NCBI RefSeq assembly: GCF_003544915.1
Contig: NZ_CP032097.1
Location: 1,178,001-1,242,000, forward strand
Direction of reading: 5' to 3'
DNA: 64,000 nt
From: Arcobacter ellisii
GTDB taxonomy: Bacteria > Campylobacterota > Campylobacteria > Campylobacterales > Arcobacteraceae
The notes under the pieces were generated by a model, which searched no databases, was not told where the DNA came from, and saw nothing but the letters and a program-made list of their open reading frames with translations. Position numbers and translations under genes: made by a program. Below, in pieces: positions 9,066-17,309 of the stretch (its first letter is position 1; each line of letters opens with the position of its first letter).

Positions 9066-9107
9066 ACATATAGATTATTTTAATTAAAATACATAAAAGG
9101 AAAAATA

Positions 9108-9206
9108 ATGAAAAAAATAAATATATTAAAAATAGGTATTAGTCTATTTTTAATAAGTACTTTGTTTACGGGGTGTTTTATGATGGGTGGAATGTTTTTT
9201 AAATAA
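9108..9206 (+). CDS. Very small lipoprotein (32 residues)
   Basis: ATG at 9108 is preceded by AAAGGA. The product has a hydrophobic leader and the lipobox LFTGC (Cys near 23), then only about nine residues with three methionines (FMMGGMFFK). It has its own copper-box promoter and is followed by another before the multicopper oxidase. A Met-bearing membrane-anchored peptide would suit copper handling, but this is inference; I know no family for it. Confidence 0.6.
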   Translation: MKKINILKIGISLFLISTLFTGCFMMGGMFFK

Positions 9207-9244
9207 ACTAAATAATTAGATTTTTAACTATTTATAAAATTTTT

Positions 9245-9277
9245 CTACACATTCATTCCTTATATAAATAGTAATAT
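9245..9277 (+). promoter_or_regulatory. Copper-box promoter 3 (before the multicopper oxidase)
   Basis: CTACACATT-CA-TTCCTTATA holds the paired half-sites. The -10 TAATAT at 9272-9277 lies 24 bp from the CACATT start. AAGGAA precedes the ATG at 9307. Confidence 0.65.
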
Positions 9278-9306
9278 CTTCAATATGAATAAAAAAGGAA
9301 TTTCTT

Positions 9307-11133
9307 ATGAATAATATGAACAGAAGAACATTTGTAAAAGGCGTTTTGGCAACAAGTATCATAGCCTCTATACCTATAAACCTGAGTGCAAATTCTAAAA
9401 TATCGACTCGAAAAAAAACGATTGAATTAAGTGGAAATACATTTAATTTAAGCATTGAAAAAATAGCTGTAAATGTTACTGGTAATCCAAGTATTGCAAA
9501 AACAGTAAATGGAATGCTAAGTGGTCCTACTCTTAGATGGAAAGAAGGTGATACAGTTACAATAAATGTCACTAATAATCTTAATGAAGATACTTCTATT
9601 CATTGGCATGGAATTATTTTACCTGCTTCTATGGATGGTGTTCCTGGATTTAGCAACTTTAATGGTATTAAACCAGGAGAAACTTTTACTTATAAATTTC
9701 CAATACTTCAAAGTGGGACTTATTGGTATCATTCACACTCTGGATTTCAAGAACAAGAAGGTGTTTTTGGAGCAATTATAATTGAACCAAAAATAAAAGA
9801 CCCATATGAATATGATAGAGAATATGTAATCTCATTATCAGATTGGTCAGATGAAAAACCATCTTCAGTTTACAGAAAAATTAAACTTTCTTCTTCTTAT
9901 TATAACTTCAAACAACGAACAGTTGGTGATTTTATTGATGAAGTAAAAGAAAAAGGTTTCTTCGAAGCATTTAGTGAAAGAAAAATGTGGAACGAAATGA
10001 AAATGACAGATAGAGATATTTCAGATGTATCAGGATATACATATACATATTTAATGAATGGTGAGAACCCAGCTACAGGGTTTAAAGCATTATTTAAAAA
10101 TGGTGAGAAAATTAGATTAAGATTTATAAATAGTGCAGCTATGACATTTTTTGATGTAAGAATTCCTGGTCTTAAAATGACAGTAGTTGCAGCGGATGGG
10201 AATAATATTCAACCTGTAACTGTTGATGAATTTAGAATAGGAGTTGCTGAAACTTATGATGTAATAGTAGAACCTGAAGTAAATAAAGCTTATTCGATTT
10301 TTGCTCAAAGTATTGATAGAAGTGGATATGCTCTTGGAGCTTTAACTTTTGATGAAAAAGTAATTGCTCAAACTCCACAAATGGATGCATTCCCAATATT
10401 AACACATGCAGATATGGGTATGGGAGGGACTAGTGATAATAATTCAGAACATGATATGTCGACTATGGAAACTCAAAAACCTGCTAAACAAGAAAGTGCT
10501 ATGAAATGTGGAGCAGGAATGGATATGTCTAGTGTGGAAAAACCAAAACCTATAATGAATCATTCTATGATGGGACATGATATGTCAACTATGAATAGTA
10601 ATCAGAAAAAAGAAATACCAATTACTAAACTTGAAGAATCAACAGGTGTTCAAGTAGATGCAGTAGCAATGAATCCACAATATAGACTTAGTGACCCAGG
10701 AGTTGGACTTAGAGATAATGGAAGAAGAGTTTTAACATACGCAGATTTAAAATCATTAACTCCTACAACTAATGATAAATATCCTGATAGAGAGATAATT
10801 TTAAGACTTACAGGGAATATGGAAAGATATATGTGGTCTATTAATGGTATAACTTATAAAGATGCAAAACCTTTAGAGTTCAAATATGGAGAAAGATTAA
10901 GAATAACATATATTAATGACACGATGATGAATCATCCTATGCATTTACATGGTATGTGGAGTGATTTAGAAACAGGTGATGACAATTATTTACCGAGAAA
11001 ACATACAATTGTTGTACAACCAGGTTCAAAAATAAGTTTTAGAGTAAATGTAGATGCAAAAGGTTCTTGGGCTTATCATTGTCATTTACTTTATCATATG
11101 ACTGATATGTTCAGAAAAGTAATAGTATCTTAA
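9307..11133 (+). CDS. CopA/PcoA-type multicopper oxidase, Tat-exported
   Basis: A 608-residue periplasmic cuprous oxidase. A twin-arginine signal (NRRTFVKG, Arg near 6-7) starts the protein. The copper ligands are present in order: HWHG (near 98), WYHSHS (near 138), HPMHLHGMW (near 541) and the Cys-His cluster YHCHLLYHM (near 590), so both the type 1 site and the trinuclear cluster should form. A Met/His-rich insert (about 365-445, repeated HDMSTM) fits Cu(I) binding as in PcoA/CopA. CopB follows 12 bp later, making the usual copAB pair. Expected role: oxidise periplasmic Cu(I) to the less toxic Cu(II). Confidence 0.95.
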   Translation: MNNMNRRTFVKGVLATSIIASIPINLSANSKISTRKKTIELSGNTFNLSIEKIAVNVTGNPSIAKTVNGMLSGPTLRWKEGDTVTINVTNNLNEDTSIHWHGIILPASMDGVPGFSNFNGIKPGETFTYKFPILQSGTYWYHSHSGFQEQEGVFGAIIIEPKIKDPYEYDREYVISLSDWSDEKPSSVYRKIKLSSSYYNFKQRTVGDFIDEVKEKGFFEAFSERKMWNEMKMTDRDISDVSGYTYTYLMNGENPATGFKALFKNGEKIRLRFINSAAMTFFDVRIPGLKMTVVAADGNNIQPVTVDEFRIGVAETYDVIVEPEVNKAYSIFAQSIDRSGYALGALTFDEKVIAQTPQMDAFPILTHADMGMGGTSDNNSEHDMSTMETQKPAKQESAMKCGAGMDMSSVEKPKPIMNHSMMGHDMSTMNSNQKKEIPITKLEESTGVQVDAVAMNPQYRLSDPGVGLRDNGRRVLTYADLKSLTPTTNDKYPDREIILRLTGNMERYMWSINGITYKDAKPLEFKYGERLRITYINDTMMNHPMHLHGMWSDLETGDDNYLPRKHTIVVQPGSKISFRVNVDAKGSWAYHCHLLYHMTDMFRKVIVS

Positions 11134-11145
11134 AGGAGTTTTATT

Positions 11146-11832
11146 ATGAAAAAATTATTATTAGCAACATCTCTATTGGGATTTATTACAACAAATAGTT
11201 TTGCAATGGAAGGTGAAGGAGATATTTTTAGAAGTTCTTTAGTTGTAGATAAACTTGAATATCAATTTAGTGATGAGAAAGCTACTAATTGGGATGTATA
11301 TGGATATGCAGGTTATGATATAAATAAGATTTATATTTATTCAGAAGGTGAGAAAGTTAAAAATGAATCTGCAAATAGTGAAAACCAATTAGTTTATTCA
11401 AGAGCAATTTCTCCTTTTTGGGATGCTCAGATAGGTATTGGTTATGATAAAAATAATGAAGCTCATCAAACTTGGGGTATTATAGGATTACAAGGATTAT
11501 CTCAATATTTCTTTGAAACAAGAACTACTCTTTTATTAGGTGAAGATGGAAATATGGGATTAAAAACTCAAGCTGAATACGATGCATTATTAACACAAAA
11601 GCTTATATTAACCCCAAGTATTCAATTATCTGCTTATACAAAAGATAATGAAGAAATGGGTATTGGAAGCGGATTCTCAAATATTACAATAGGTACAAGA
11701 TTAAGATATGAAATTACAAGAGAATTCGCACCTTATATAGGAGTTGAATGGAATAAAAATTTAGGCAATACAAATGATATTTCATCATTAGATGAAGTAT
11801 ATGCAGTAGTTGGTGTGAGATTCTGGTTTTAA
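11146..11832 (+). CDS. copB: Copper resistance outer membrane protein CopB
   Basis: A 228-residue protein with a signal peptide (ending NSFAMEG) and alternating beta strands ending in aromatic VVGVRFWF, the usual outer-membrane C-terminal strand. It matches the CopB family in pattern (WDVYGYAGYDINKIYIYSEGE, SPFWDAQIGIGYD, LRYEITREFAPYIGVEW). The His/Met-rich N-terminal region seen in many CopB proteins is absent, so it is a short form. It directly follows the multicopper oxidase gene with its own AAAGGAG, as in other cop operons. Confidence 0.9.
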   Translation: MKKLLLATSLLGFITTNSFAMEGEGDIFRSSLVVDKLEYQFSDEKATNWDVYGYAGYDINKIYIYSEGEKVKNESANSENQLVYSRAISPFWDAQIGIGYDKNNEAHQTWGIIGLQGLSQYFFETRTTLLLGEDGNMGLKTQAEYDALLTQKLILTPSIQLSAYTKDNEEMGIGSGFSNITIGTRLRYEITREFAPYIGVEWNKNLGNTNDISSLDEVYAVVGVRFWF

Positions 11833-11841
11833 GAATAATTA

Positions 11842-11874
11842 CTCCACATAGATTCCTCATAATAAAAATATAAT
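11842..11874 (+). promoter_or_regulatory. Copper-box promoter 4 (before the Met-rich repeat protein and CopA operon)
   Basis: CTCCACATA-GA-TTCCTCATA shows the paired half-sites; the final base changes together in both halves (ATA rather than ATT). A perfect -10 TATAAT is at 11869-11874, 24 bp from the CACAT start. Confidence 0.68.
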
Positions 11875-11901
11875 TACGAATAAAATAAAAAAGGATTTAA
11901 A

Positions 11902-12249
11902 ATGAAAAAGTTATCAACAGTATTATTAGGTTTAGGGTTATTTGTAAGTAGTGCATTATATGCAGCTGAAGCTAATAAATCTACAACTCAACAAGCTACT
12001 CATATGGGTGACCACATGCATGAAGGAAAAATGATGAACCATATGAATATGAATGGTATGACTGATGAAGAAATGAAAAAAATGCATGATAAAATGAATG
12101 GCATGAACGATGAAGAGATGAAAAAAAACCATGAGAAATTAGATAGTATGTCTAATGAAGAAATGAAAAAGATGCATGAAGATATGGCTAATGAAAAAAC
12201 TAAAAATGGCATGAGTGATGAAGAAATGAAGAAAATGGGTCATAAATAA
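11902..12249 (+). CDS. Periplasmic Met/Lys-rich repeat protein, probable copper binder
   Basis: A 115-residue protein. A signal peptide ending ALYAAE is followed by a Met/His segment (HMGDHMHEGKMMNHMNMNG) and then four imperfect repeats of about 15 residues built on M-x-D/N-E-E-M-K-K-M-H. There is no known enzymatic domain. The composition suits binding of several Cu(I) ions through Met and His. It is first in a likely operon with the HMA chaperone and CopA ATPase. The repeats look like a recent internal expansion. Confidence 0.78.
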   Translation: MKKLSTVLLGLGLFVSSALYAAEANKSTTQQATHMGDHMHEGKMMNHMNMNGMTDEEMKKMHDKMNGMNDEEMKKNHEKLDSMSNEEMKKMHEDMANEKTKNGMSDEEMKKMGHK

Positions 12250-12253
12250 AAAC

Positions 12254-12460
12254 ATGAAAAAAACATTTAAAGCAAATAACATCTCTTGTATGAGTTGTGC
12301 AAATCTTATTAAAGGTTCTTTAGAAGATAGTTTTGGAGAGATTGAAGTAAATTTAAATACTTCACCAAGAGAAGTCACTCTTGAAATCTTAACAGAAGAA
12401 CAAGAAGTTACATTTAAAAAAGAAATGCAAGAACTAGGATTTGAAATAATAGACAATTAA
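12254..12460 (+). CDS. HMA-domain copper chaperone (CopZ-like)
   Basis: A 68-residue single heavy-metal-associated domain with the metal site SCMSC near residues 11-15. It should be a cytoplasmic Cu(I) carrier that hands copper to the ATPase encoded 27 bp downstream. The gene starts 4 bp after the Met-rich protein gene, so translation is probably coupled. A related protein with CGGC lies at 48419. Confidence 0.88.
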   Translation: MKKTFKANNISCMSCANLIKGSLEDSFGEIEVNLNTSPREVTLEILTEEQEVTFKKEMQELGFEIIDN

Positions 12461-12487
12461 AATATATAAGTTATTCAAGGATTAAAA

Positions 12488-14668
12488 ATGTCAAAAGAAA
12501 TCATAAAAATAAATATTTCGGGAATGACTTGTGTAAATTGTTCAAATGGAATTGAGAAAGCTGTCAATAAACTTGATGGCTTACTCTCTTCAAAAGTAAG
12601 TTTTGCTTCAAACGAAGGTGAATTTGAAATTGAAAATAAACTTTTAGATAAAGAATCTTTGTTCAATAAAATCAGAAAGTTAGGTTATGGAGTTGAAGAG
12701 AATTTAGAGGCTTTAGAAAAATCTAAATTAATCGCTTACAATAAACTAAAATATAATTTCTTTATAAGTATCTCACTCACAATCATAATACTTTATTTTA
12801 TGTTATTTCCTCTTCAAAATTTGCTAAACAATCAATATATTATGTTTTCACTTGCAACTGTTATTCAATTTTATTCAGGAAGAAGATTTTATACTCTAGC
12901 ATATAAGGCTGTAAGTAATAAAAATTATGATATGAATGTTTTAGTTGCACTAGGAACTAGTGCTGCTTATTTCTACTCAGTTTTTGTAGTATTTTCCCCT
13001 TCACTATTTCCTGAAAATTTAAGATTTTTATATTTTGATGGAGCTGCTGTTATAATTAGTTTTATTCTTTTAGGACGATTACTTGAAGAGCGTTCAAAAG
13101 CAAAAGCTACTGATTTCTTAAAAAAACTTATGGACTTAGCTCCTTTAAATGCAACACTTATTTCTGAAGATGGTAGTTTTAAAACTATTTTAGCAACACA
13201 ACTAAAAATAGGAGATAAAGTTCTAATAAAAACTGGTGAAAAGATTTCAACAGATGCAGTTATTGTAAAAGGTAGTGCAGATATTGATACCTCTATGATT
13301 ACAGGTGAATATATGCCTATTTATAAAACTATCGGAGATGAAGTAATTTCTGGAACTTTAAATACAAATGGAATTATAGAAGTAGTAGTTTTAAGAGAAT
13401 CAAAAGATACAACCTTATCAAAAATAGTTGCACTATTAAGTACCGCTCAAAGTAAAAAACTTCCTATAAGTAGATTTGCTGATGATGTTGCAAATATTTT
13501 TGTTCCTATTGTTATTGCTATTTCTATACTCACTTTTTTGGCTTGGTATTTTATAGTTGGTGATGCTCTTAATGCTATATTAGCTTCAATTTCTGTTTTA
13601 ATAATTTCTTGTCCTTGTGCTTTGGGACTTGCAACTCCTATTGCAATAGTAAGTTCTGTTGGAAAAGCTGCACAAGAAGGAATTCTAATACGAAATCCTG
13701 AAATATTAGAAATTATAAAAGATATAAAATATGCAGTATTTGATAAAACGGGAACTTTAACAAGTGGAATTATAAGTGTTAAAGATGCTATTTATGAAGA
13801 AAAATATTTAGATATTTTAGCTTCTTTAGAAACTAAAAGTGAACATCCTATTTCAAAAGCAATAGTAGATTTTGCGAAAAATAAAAATATACCATTAAAT
13901 ATTGAACTTGAAGATATAAAACTGGTACCGGGACTTGGTATTAGTGCAATTTATGAAAAGAAAATGGTATTGATTGGTTCTCTATCTTTCTTAAAAAATA
14001 ATGGTATTAAATTAGATACTAAATATTTAGATTTTTATAATAACTCTTTAAAAGATGGAGCAGGAGTTATTTTAGCATCTATAGAAAAAGAATGTATTGC
14101 TGTTTTTGCTTTAGAAGATAGTATAAAAAATGGAGCAAAAGAATTAATTGCTGATTTAAAAGCAAAAAATATTATTCCTATATTATTAACAGGAGATAAT
14201 GAAATTACAGCAAATTATGTTGCTAAAAAACTAGATATAGATAAAGTATATTCTCAAGTTCTTCCTGATGAAAAATATAAAGTAATAATAGAACTTCAAA
14301 AAGATGCAAAAGTAATGTTTGTAGGAGATGGCATAAATGATTCACCTTCAATTAAACAAGCAGATATTGGAATTACTTTAAATTCTGGTTCTGATATTAC
14401 AAAAGATGCAGGAGATATTATTTTAATAAACAATGAGCTAAAAGCTGTATTAAAAAGTATAAACTTATCAATTGAATCAATGAAGATTATTAAACAAAAT
14501 TTATTTTGGGCTTTTATTTATAATATAGGAGGAATTCCTCTAGCAGCAGGTGTTTTTTATCCTATTATTGGTGTTATGTTGACTCCAATGTACGCAGGAA
14601 TTGCTATGAGTTTTTCATCTGTGACAGTTGTTTTAAATTCTCTTAGACTAAAATTAAAAAAGATATAG
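12488..14668 (+). CDS. copA: Cu(I)-exporting P1B-type ATPase CopA
   Basis: A 726-residue transporter. One N-terminal HMA domain has GMTCVNC (near 11-17). Membrane helices follow, then the actuator motif TGEYMP, the transmembrane CPC site in SCPCALGLATP (near 374), the phosphorylation motif DKTGTLTSG (near 418), the HP motif in SEHPISKA and the hinge GDGINDSP (near 613). The CPCALGLATP form is that of the Cu(I) class. It pumps cytosolic Cu(I) into the periplasm, where the multicopper oxidase can act. CAAGGA precedes the ATG. Confidence 0.96.
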   Translation: MSKEIIKINISGMTCVNCSNGIEKAVNKLDGLLSSKVSFASNEGEFEIENKLLDKESLFNKIRKLGYGVEENLEALEKSKLIAYNKLKYNFFISISLTIIILYFMLFPLQNLLNNQYIMFSLATVIQFYSGRRFYTLAYKAVSNKNYDMNVLVALGTSAAYFYSVFVVFSPSLFPENLRFLYFDGAAVIISFILLGRLLEERSKAKATDFLKKLMDLAPLNATLISEDGSFKTILATQLKIGDKVLIKTGEKISTDAVIVKGSADIDTSMITGEYMPIYKTIGDEVISGTLNTNGIIEVVVLRESKDTTLSKIVALLSTAQSKKLPISRFADDVANIFVPIVIAISILTFLAWYFIVGDALNAILASISVLIISCPCALGLATPIAIVSSVGKAAQEGILIRNPEILEIIKDIKYAVFDKTGTLTSGIISVKDAIYEEKYLDILASLETKSEHPISKAIVDFAKNKNIPLNIELEDIKLVPGLGISAIYEKKMVLIGSLSFLKNNGIKLDTKYLDFYNNSLKDGAGVILASIEKECIAVFALEDSIKNGAKELIADLKAKNIIPILLTGDNEITANYVAKKLDIDKVYSQVLPDEKYKVIIELQKDAKVMFVGDGINDSPSIKQADIGITLNSGSDITKDAGDIILINNELKAVLKSINLSIESMKIIKQNLFWAFIYNIGGIPLAAGVFYPIIGVMLTPMYAGIAMSFSSVTVVLNSLRLKLKKI

Positions 14669-14696
14669 AAAGTAATTCTTTCTATATCTTTTTTTA
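14659..14696 (+). terminator. Rho-independent terminator after copA
   Basis: AGATATAGAAAG and CTTTCTATATCT form a 12-bp stem around a loop of about 4 bases, followed by seven T. The stem overlaps the stop codon of the ATPase gene. Confidence 0.92.
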
Positions 14697-14763
14697 ATGG
14701 CAATTCCAAATAATAGCTTCTAAATTAAAACTTTTTATAAAAAAATTAATCAAATACATAGTC

Positions 14764-14796
14764 TTCCACATTCTTTCCTTATTAGATTATTATAAT
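14764..14796 (+). promoter_or_regulatory. Copper-box promoter 5 (before Met-rich protein, copy 1)
   Basis: TTCCACATT-CT-TTCCTTATT is the cleanest copy of the tandem half-site (TTCC-N2-ATT twice, 11 bp apart). TATAAT is at 14791-14796, 24 bp from the CACATT start. Confidence 0.7.
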
Positions 14797-14825
14797 TCTA
14801 CATATAAAAAATCAAAGGATAAAAA

Positions 14826-15047
14826 ATGAAAAAATTAACAATCACAGTTCTAGTAGCAGGTTTATTTGCAGGAAGTTTGTTTGCAAGTGAAAATAACACG
14901 ATGATGGGTATGGATAAAGAAAAATGTATGGCAATGCATAAATCAATGCATGAAATGAATAAAGACAATTCATCAAAAAAAGAATTATCTGTATATGAAA
15001 AACATCAAGAATTTCTTAATTCTGATAATACAGGATATGGAGGTTGA
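14826..15047 (+). CDS. Small periplasmic Met-rich protein, copy 1
   Basis: A 73-residue protein with a signal peptide (ending LFASE) and a Met/His/Cys patch (MMGMDKEKCMAMHKSMHEMN) suited to Cu(I) binding. The tail ends NTGYGG. It differs from copy 2 (15875) at only a handful of residues. It has its own copper-box promoter and terminator. No family is recognised; a copper-storage or shuttle role is inferred from composition and context. Confidence 0.78.
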   Translation: MKKLTITVLVAGLFAGSLFASENNTMMGMDKEKCMAMHKSMHEMNKDNSSKKELSVYEKHQEFLNSDNTGYGG

Positions 15048-15060
15048 TTATTAATAAACC

Positions 15061-15117
15061 TTCTTTAGTATTTTTTTTTAAAACCTTCAAGTACTAACTC
15101 TTGAAGGTTTCTTATTT
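15061..15117 (+). terminator. Terminator hairpin after Met-rich copy 1
   Basis: AAACCTTCAAG and CTTGAAGGTTT pair around TACTAACT. T-rich sequence lies on both sides (TTTTTTTTT before, TTCTTATTTT after), so it may act in both directions. The same hairpin follows copy 2 at 16130-16166. Confidence 0.85.
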
Positions 15118-15180
15118 TATAGAAGTTTTTAAAAAATTAATTTAAAAGTTGTACTTTCATTTAATTCTGAATCAACTACT

Positions 15181-15252
15181 ACTTATGTTTTAACATTTAG
15201 TCATGAAGTAGGTGTAACAAAATCAAAAAGAGGTTCATTTATTGTTAATTAA
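15181..15252 (+). pseudogene. 3' fragment of a YtkA-like gene
   Basis: The frame ending at TAA 15250-15252 reads YVLTFSHEVGVTKSKRGSF and two or three further residues, closely matching the C-terminus of the protein at 8565 (LTFSHNVGVTQTKRGSF). Everything upstream of 15181 belongs to the duplicated unit, so only the last 23 or so codons of a third YtkA-like gene remain, stranded by recombination. Confidence 0.82.
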
Positions 15253-15305
15253 ATGATAATTTTGAACGATTCAAAATAAAAAAAGATTTAGTAGGAGATA
15301 ATCTC

Positions 15306-15752
15306 TTATCTCTCACTTTTCTTTTTTAATCCTCCTCCTTCTAACCAAAGATTATAAAATTCATCACTCCATAAAGATTGAAAATATGCAATTGCATCCT
15401 CTTTTTCTTCATTAGTTAATATATTTTTAAATGGAGGCATTTTACCGTCATACTTTGCACCACCATTAGTTATTATCTCAATTAATTGCCACTTTGGATG
15501 ATGCCATGCATGAGCAGTGTCATTTAATGGTGGTGGAGGATATGAGCCATCTGATAAAGTTTTTTTCCAATTAATAGTTTTTTCTGCTTTTTCTCCATGA
15601 CATGAGGCACAATTTTTCAGAAATACTTGTTCTCCAAGCTTAACTTGTTTTTCACTATACCATCTTCCCGTATCATTATTTCTATTTGAAAATATTATAA
15701 AAATAACTATTATAAAAAAAATTACTATTAAACTTATATATTTAGTTTTCAA
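15306..15752 (-). CDS. Membrane-anchored c-type cytochrome
   Basis: A 148-residue protein with an N-terminal membrane anchor (about 5-23) and one haem site CASCH (near 50). Later methionines, for example GGAKYDGKMPPFKN (near 105), give a likely axial ligand in the usual class I position. It faces the periplasm. It is transcribed against the copper genes and sits between the two copies of the Met-rich unit. It could take electrons from copper oxidation or simply be a passenger; nothing in the sequence settles this. Confidence 0.85.
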   Translation of the reverse strand: MKTKYISLIVIFFIIVIFIIFSNRNNDTGRWYSEKQVKLGEQVFLKNCASCHGEKAEKTINWKKTLSDGSYPPPPLNDTAHAWHHPKWQLIEIITNGGAKYDGKMPPFKNILTNEEKEDAIAYFQSLWSDEFYNLWLEGGGLKKKSER

Positions 15753-15812
15753 TGTGTATCCTTTTTTTTTAATTATATTTAAATTATGTGTAGATAATCA
15801 GGAGTTGTATCT

Positions 15813-15845
15813 TTCCACGTTGCTTCCTTATTAGATTACTATAAT
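15813..15845 (+). promoter_or_regulatory. Copper-box promoter 6 (before Met-rich protein, copy 2)
   Basis: TTCCACGTT-GC-TTCCTTATT keeps the paired half-sites, and TATAAT lies at 15840-15845, 24 bp on. It is the duplicate of promoter 5 and lies in the divergent region with the cytochrome gene. Confidence 0.66.
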
Positions 15846-15874
15846 TCAACATATAAAAAATCAAAGGATAAAAA

Positions 15875-16096
15875 ATGAAAAAATTAACAATCACAGTTCT
15901 AGTAGCAGGTTTATTTACAGGAAGTTTGTTTGCAGCTGAAAATAACATGATGATGGGTATGGATAAAGAAAAATGTATGGCAATGCATAAATCAATGCAT
16001 GAAATGAATAAAGACAATTCAGTAAAAAAAGAGTTCTCTATACAAGAAAAACATCAAGAACTTCTCAATTCTGATAATACAGGATATGGAGGTTGA
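15875..16096 (+). CDS. Small periplasmic Met-rich protein, copy 2
   Basis: A 73-residue paralogue of the protein at 14826 with the same signal peptide and the same Met/His/Cys core (MGMDKEKCMAMHKSMHEMN). Differences cluster in the linker (VKKEFSIQEKHQELL against SKKELSVYEKHQEFL). Its own copper box and terminator flank it. Probably a periplasmic Cu(I)-binding protein. Confidence 0.78.
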   Translation: MKKLTITVLVAGLFTGSLFAAENNMMMGMDKEKCMAMHKSMHEMNKDNSVKKEFSIQEKHQELLNSDNTGYGG

Positions 16097-16129
16097 TTAT
16101 TAATAAACCTTCTTTAGTATCTTTTTTTA

Positions 16130-16166
16130 AAACCTTCAAGTACTAACTCTTGAAGGTTTCTTATTT
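16130..16166. terminator. Terminator hairpin between Met-rich copy 2 and the convergent kinase
   Basis: The same 11-bp stem as at 15080-15110, with T-rich sequence on either side, placed between two converging genes, so it probably serves both. Confidence 0.82.
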
Positions 16167-16177
16167 TATAGAAGTCT

Positions 16178-17305
16178 TTAAAAAATTAATTTAAAAGTTG
16201 TACTTTCATTTAATTTTGAATCAACTACTATTTTTATATTATAATCTTTACATATTTTACTTACAATATTTAATCCTATTCCAAAACCACCTTGTTCTGA
16301 AGTTGCTCTATAATATCTATCGAAAATATTTTTGATTTTTTCTTCTCGAATTCCTATTCCTGTATCTTTAATAGTTAAAGTTTTATTTTTTAAAGATATA
16401 TCTATTTCTCCACTTATTTTGTTATATTTAATTGAATTAGATACTAAATTATTAAAAACTCTTATAAAATCATCTTCATTGATTTTATATTCAAATTCTT
16501 CTAAATTTGTGGTAATTGTAATTCTTTTTTTAGATGCAAGTGGTTCAAAATATTTTAACTGCTCATTTATTATAGTATTCAATGAAAGTTTATTTATAAT
16601 TTTTTCTTTTAGATGATTCTCTAAAAATACATATGTTAAATCTTTATAAATTTCAGATACTCTTTTAGCACTTAATCTAACTCTTTCAATTTGTTTATGA
16701 GTTAAATTAGTAGATTCAGTTGACATTAAAATAGCACTTATTGGTGTATTTAGTTCATGAGTTGTATCTTTAATAAAAATATTTAATCTTTCTCTTTCAT
16801 CTTTTATTGGTATTAAAAAAAGTTTTGCTAAATAAAATCCAACTAAAGAAATAATAGAATAAATGAATATAAAAATAAAAATAATATTAATTGTTAATTC
16901 TTTTATCTTTTCAGATAATAAGTTTTCTTCAATTACAATATAAAATATTCCAAGATGACCCAATGTTGATTTATCAACTAATACAAAATGTTCTTCATGT
17001 TGAAGAAAATCTTTTGAAAAATCTATATTATCATCAAAATTACCAAAAATTTTCTCTTTATTCTCATTGTAAAAAGAAATCTTATACTCCTTAGTTTCTA
17101 ATAATTTACTAGTATCTAAACTTGTATTTGTCATATGTGAAGATATTATTTTTGACGATAATTTTGAAGTAATATTTTGCATATCTGATTTTGTCAAATC
17201 AAAATATAAATTTTTTTGATTTTGATAATATAAAAATGCTACTAGTACTATTAAAATAAACGATGAACCTAAATATAAAGATAAAAATCTTATAAATGTT
17301 GTTTT
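16178..17305 (-). CDS. Sensor histidine kinase of a copper-type two-component pair, start out of frame
   Basis: From TTG 17197 the frame encodes a periplasmic loop, a membrane segment (about residues 92-115), HELNTPISAI with the phosphoacceptor His near 147, and an ATPase domain with NLVSNSIKYN, DTGIGI and GFGIGLNIV. The frame stays open upstream to about 17315 and encodes the missing first membrane segment (RFLSLYLGSSFILIVLVAFL), but has no ATG, GTG or TTG there. A GTG overlapping the TAG of the regulator gene would start MKKTTFIRF if the A6 run at 17302-17307 were A7. See findings. It pairs with the regulator at 17310 (CusSR-like). Confidence 0.8.
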   Translation of the reverse strand, partial: KTTFIRFLSLYLGSSFILIVLVAFLYYQNQKNLYFDLTKSDMQNITSKLSSKIISSHMTNTSLDTSKLLETKEYKISFYNENKEKIFGNFDDNIDFSKDFLQHEEHFVLVDKSTLGHLGIFYIVIEENLLSEKIKELTINIIFIFIFIYSIISLVGFYLAKLFLIPIKDERERLNIFIKDTTHELNTPISAILMSTESTNLTHKQIERVRLSAKRVSEIYKDLTYVFLENHLKEKIINKLSLNTIINEQLKYFEPLASKKRITITTNLEEFEYKINEDDFIRVFNNLVSNSIKYNKISGEIDISLKNKTLTIKDTGIGIREEKIKNIFDRYYRATSEQGGFGIGLNIVSKICKDYNIKIVVDSKLNESTTFKLIF

Positions 17306-17309
17306 TTCA

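Larger units (their letters stand above)
14764..15180 (+). repeat. Direct repeat copy 1 of a duplicated promoter-gene-terminator unit
   Basis: Bases 14764-15180 match 15813-16229 at a constant offset of 1049 with few differences. The unit runs from the first base of the copper box through the Met-rich gene and its terminator, and ends in about 40 bp of the 3' end of the kinase gene that follows copy 2. The breakpoint after 15180 joins this to a YtkA-like fragment. Confidence 0.88.
15813..16229 (+). repeat. Direct repeat copy 2 of the duplicated unit
   Basis: The partner of 14764-15180. Here the right end runs on into the complete kinase gene, so this is likely the original arrangement and copy 1 the derived one. 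Confidence 0.88.
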
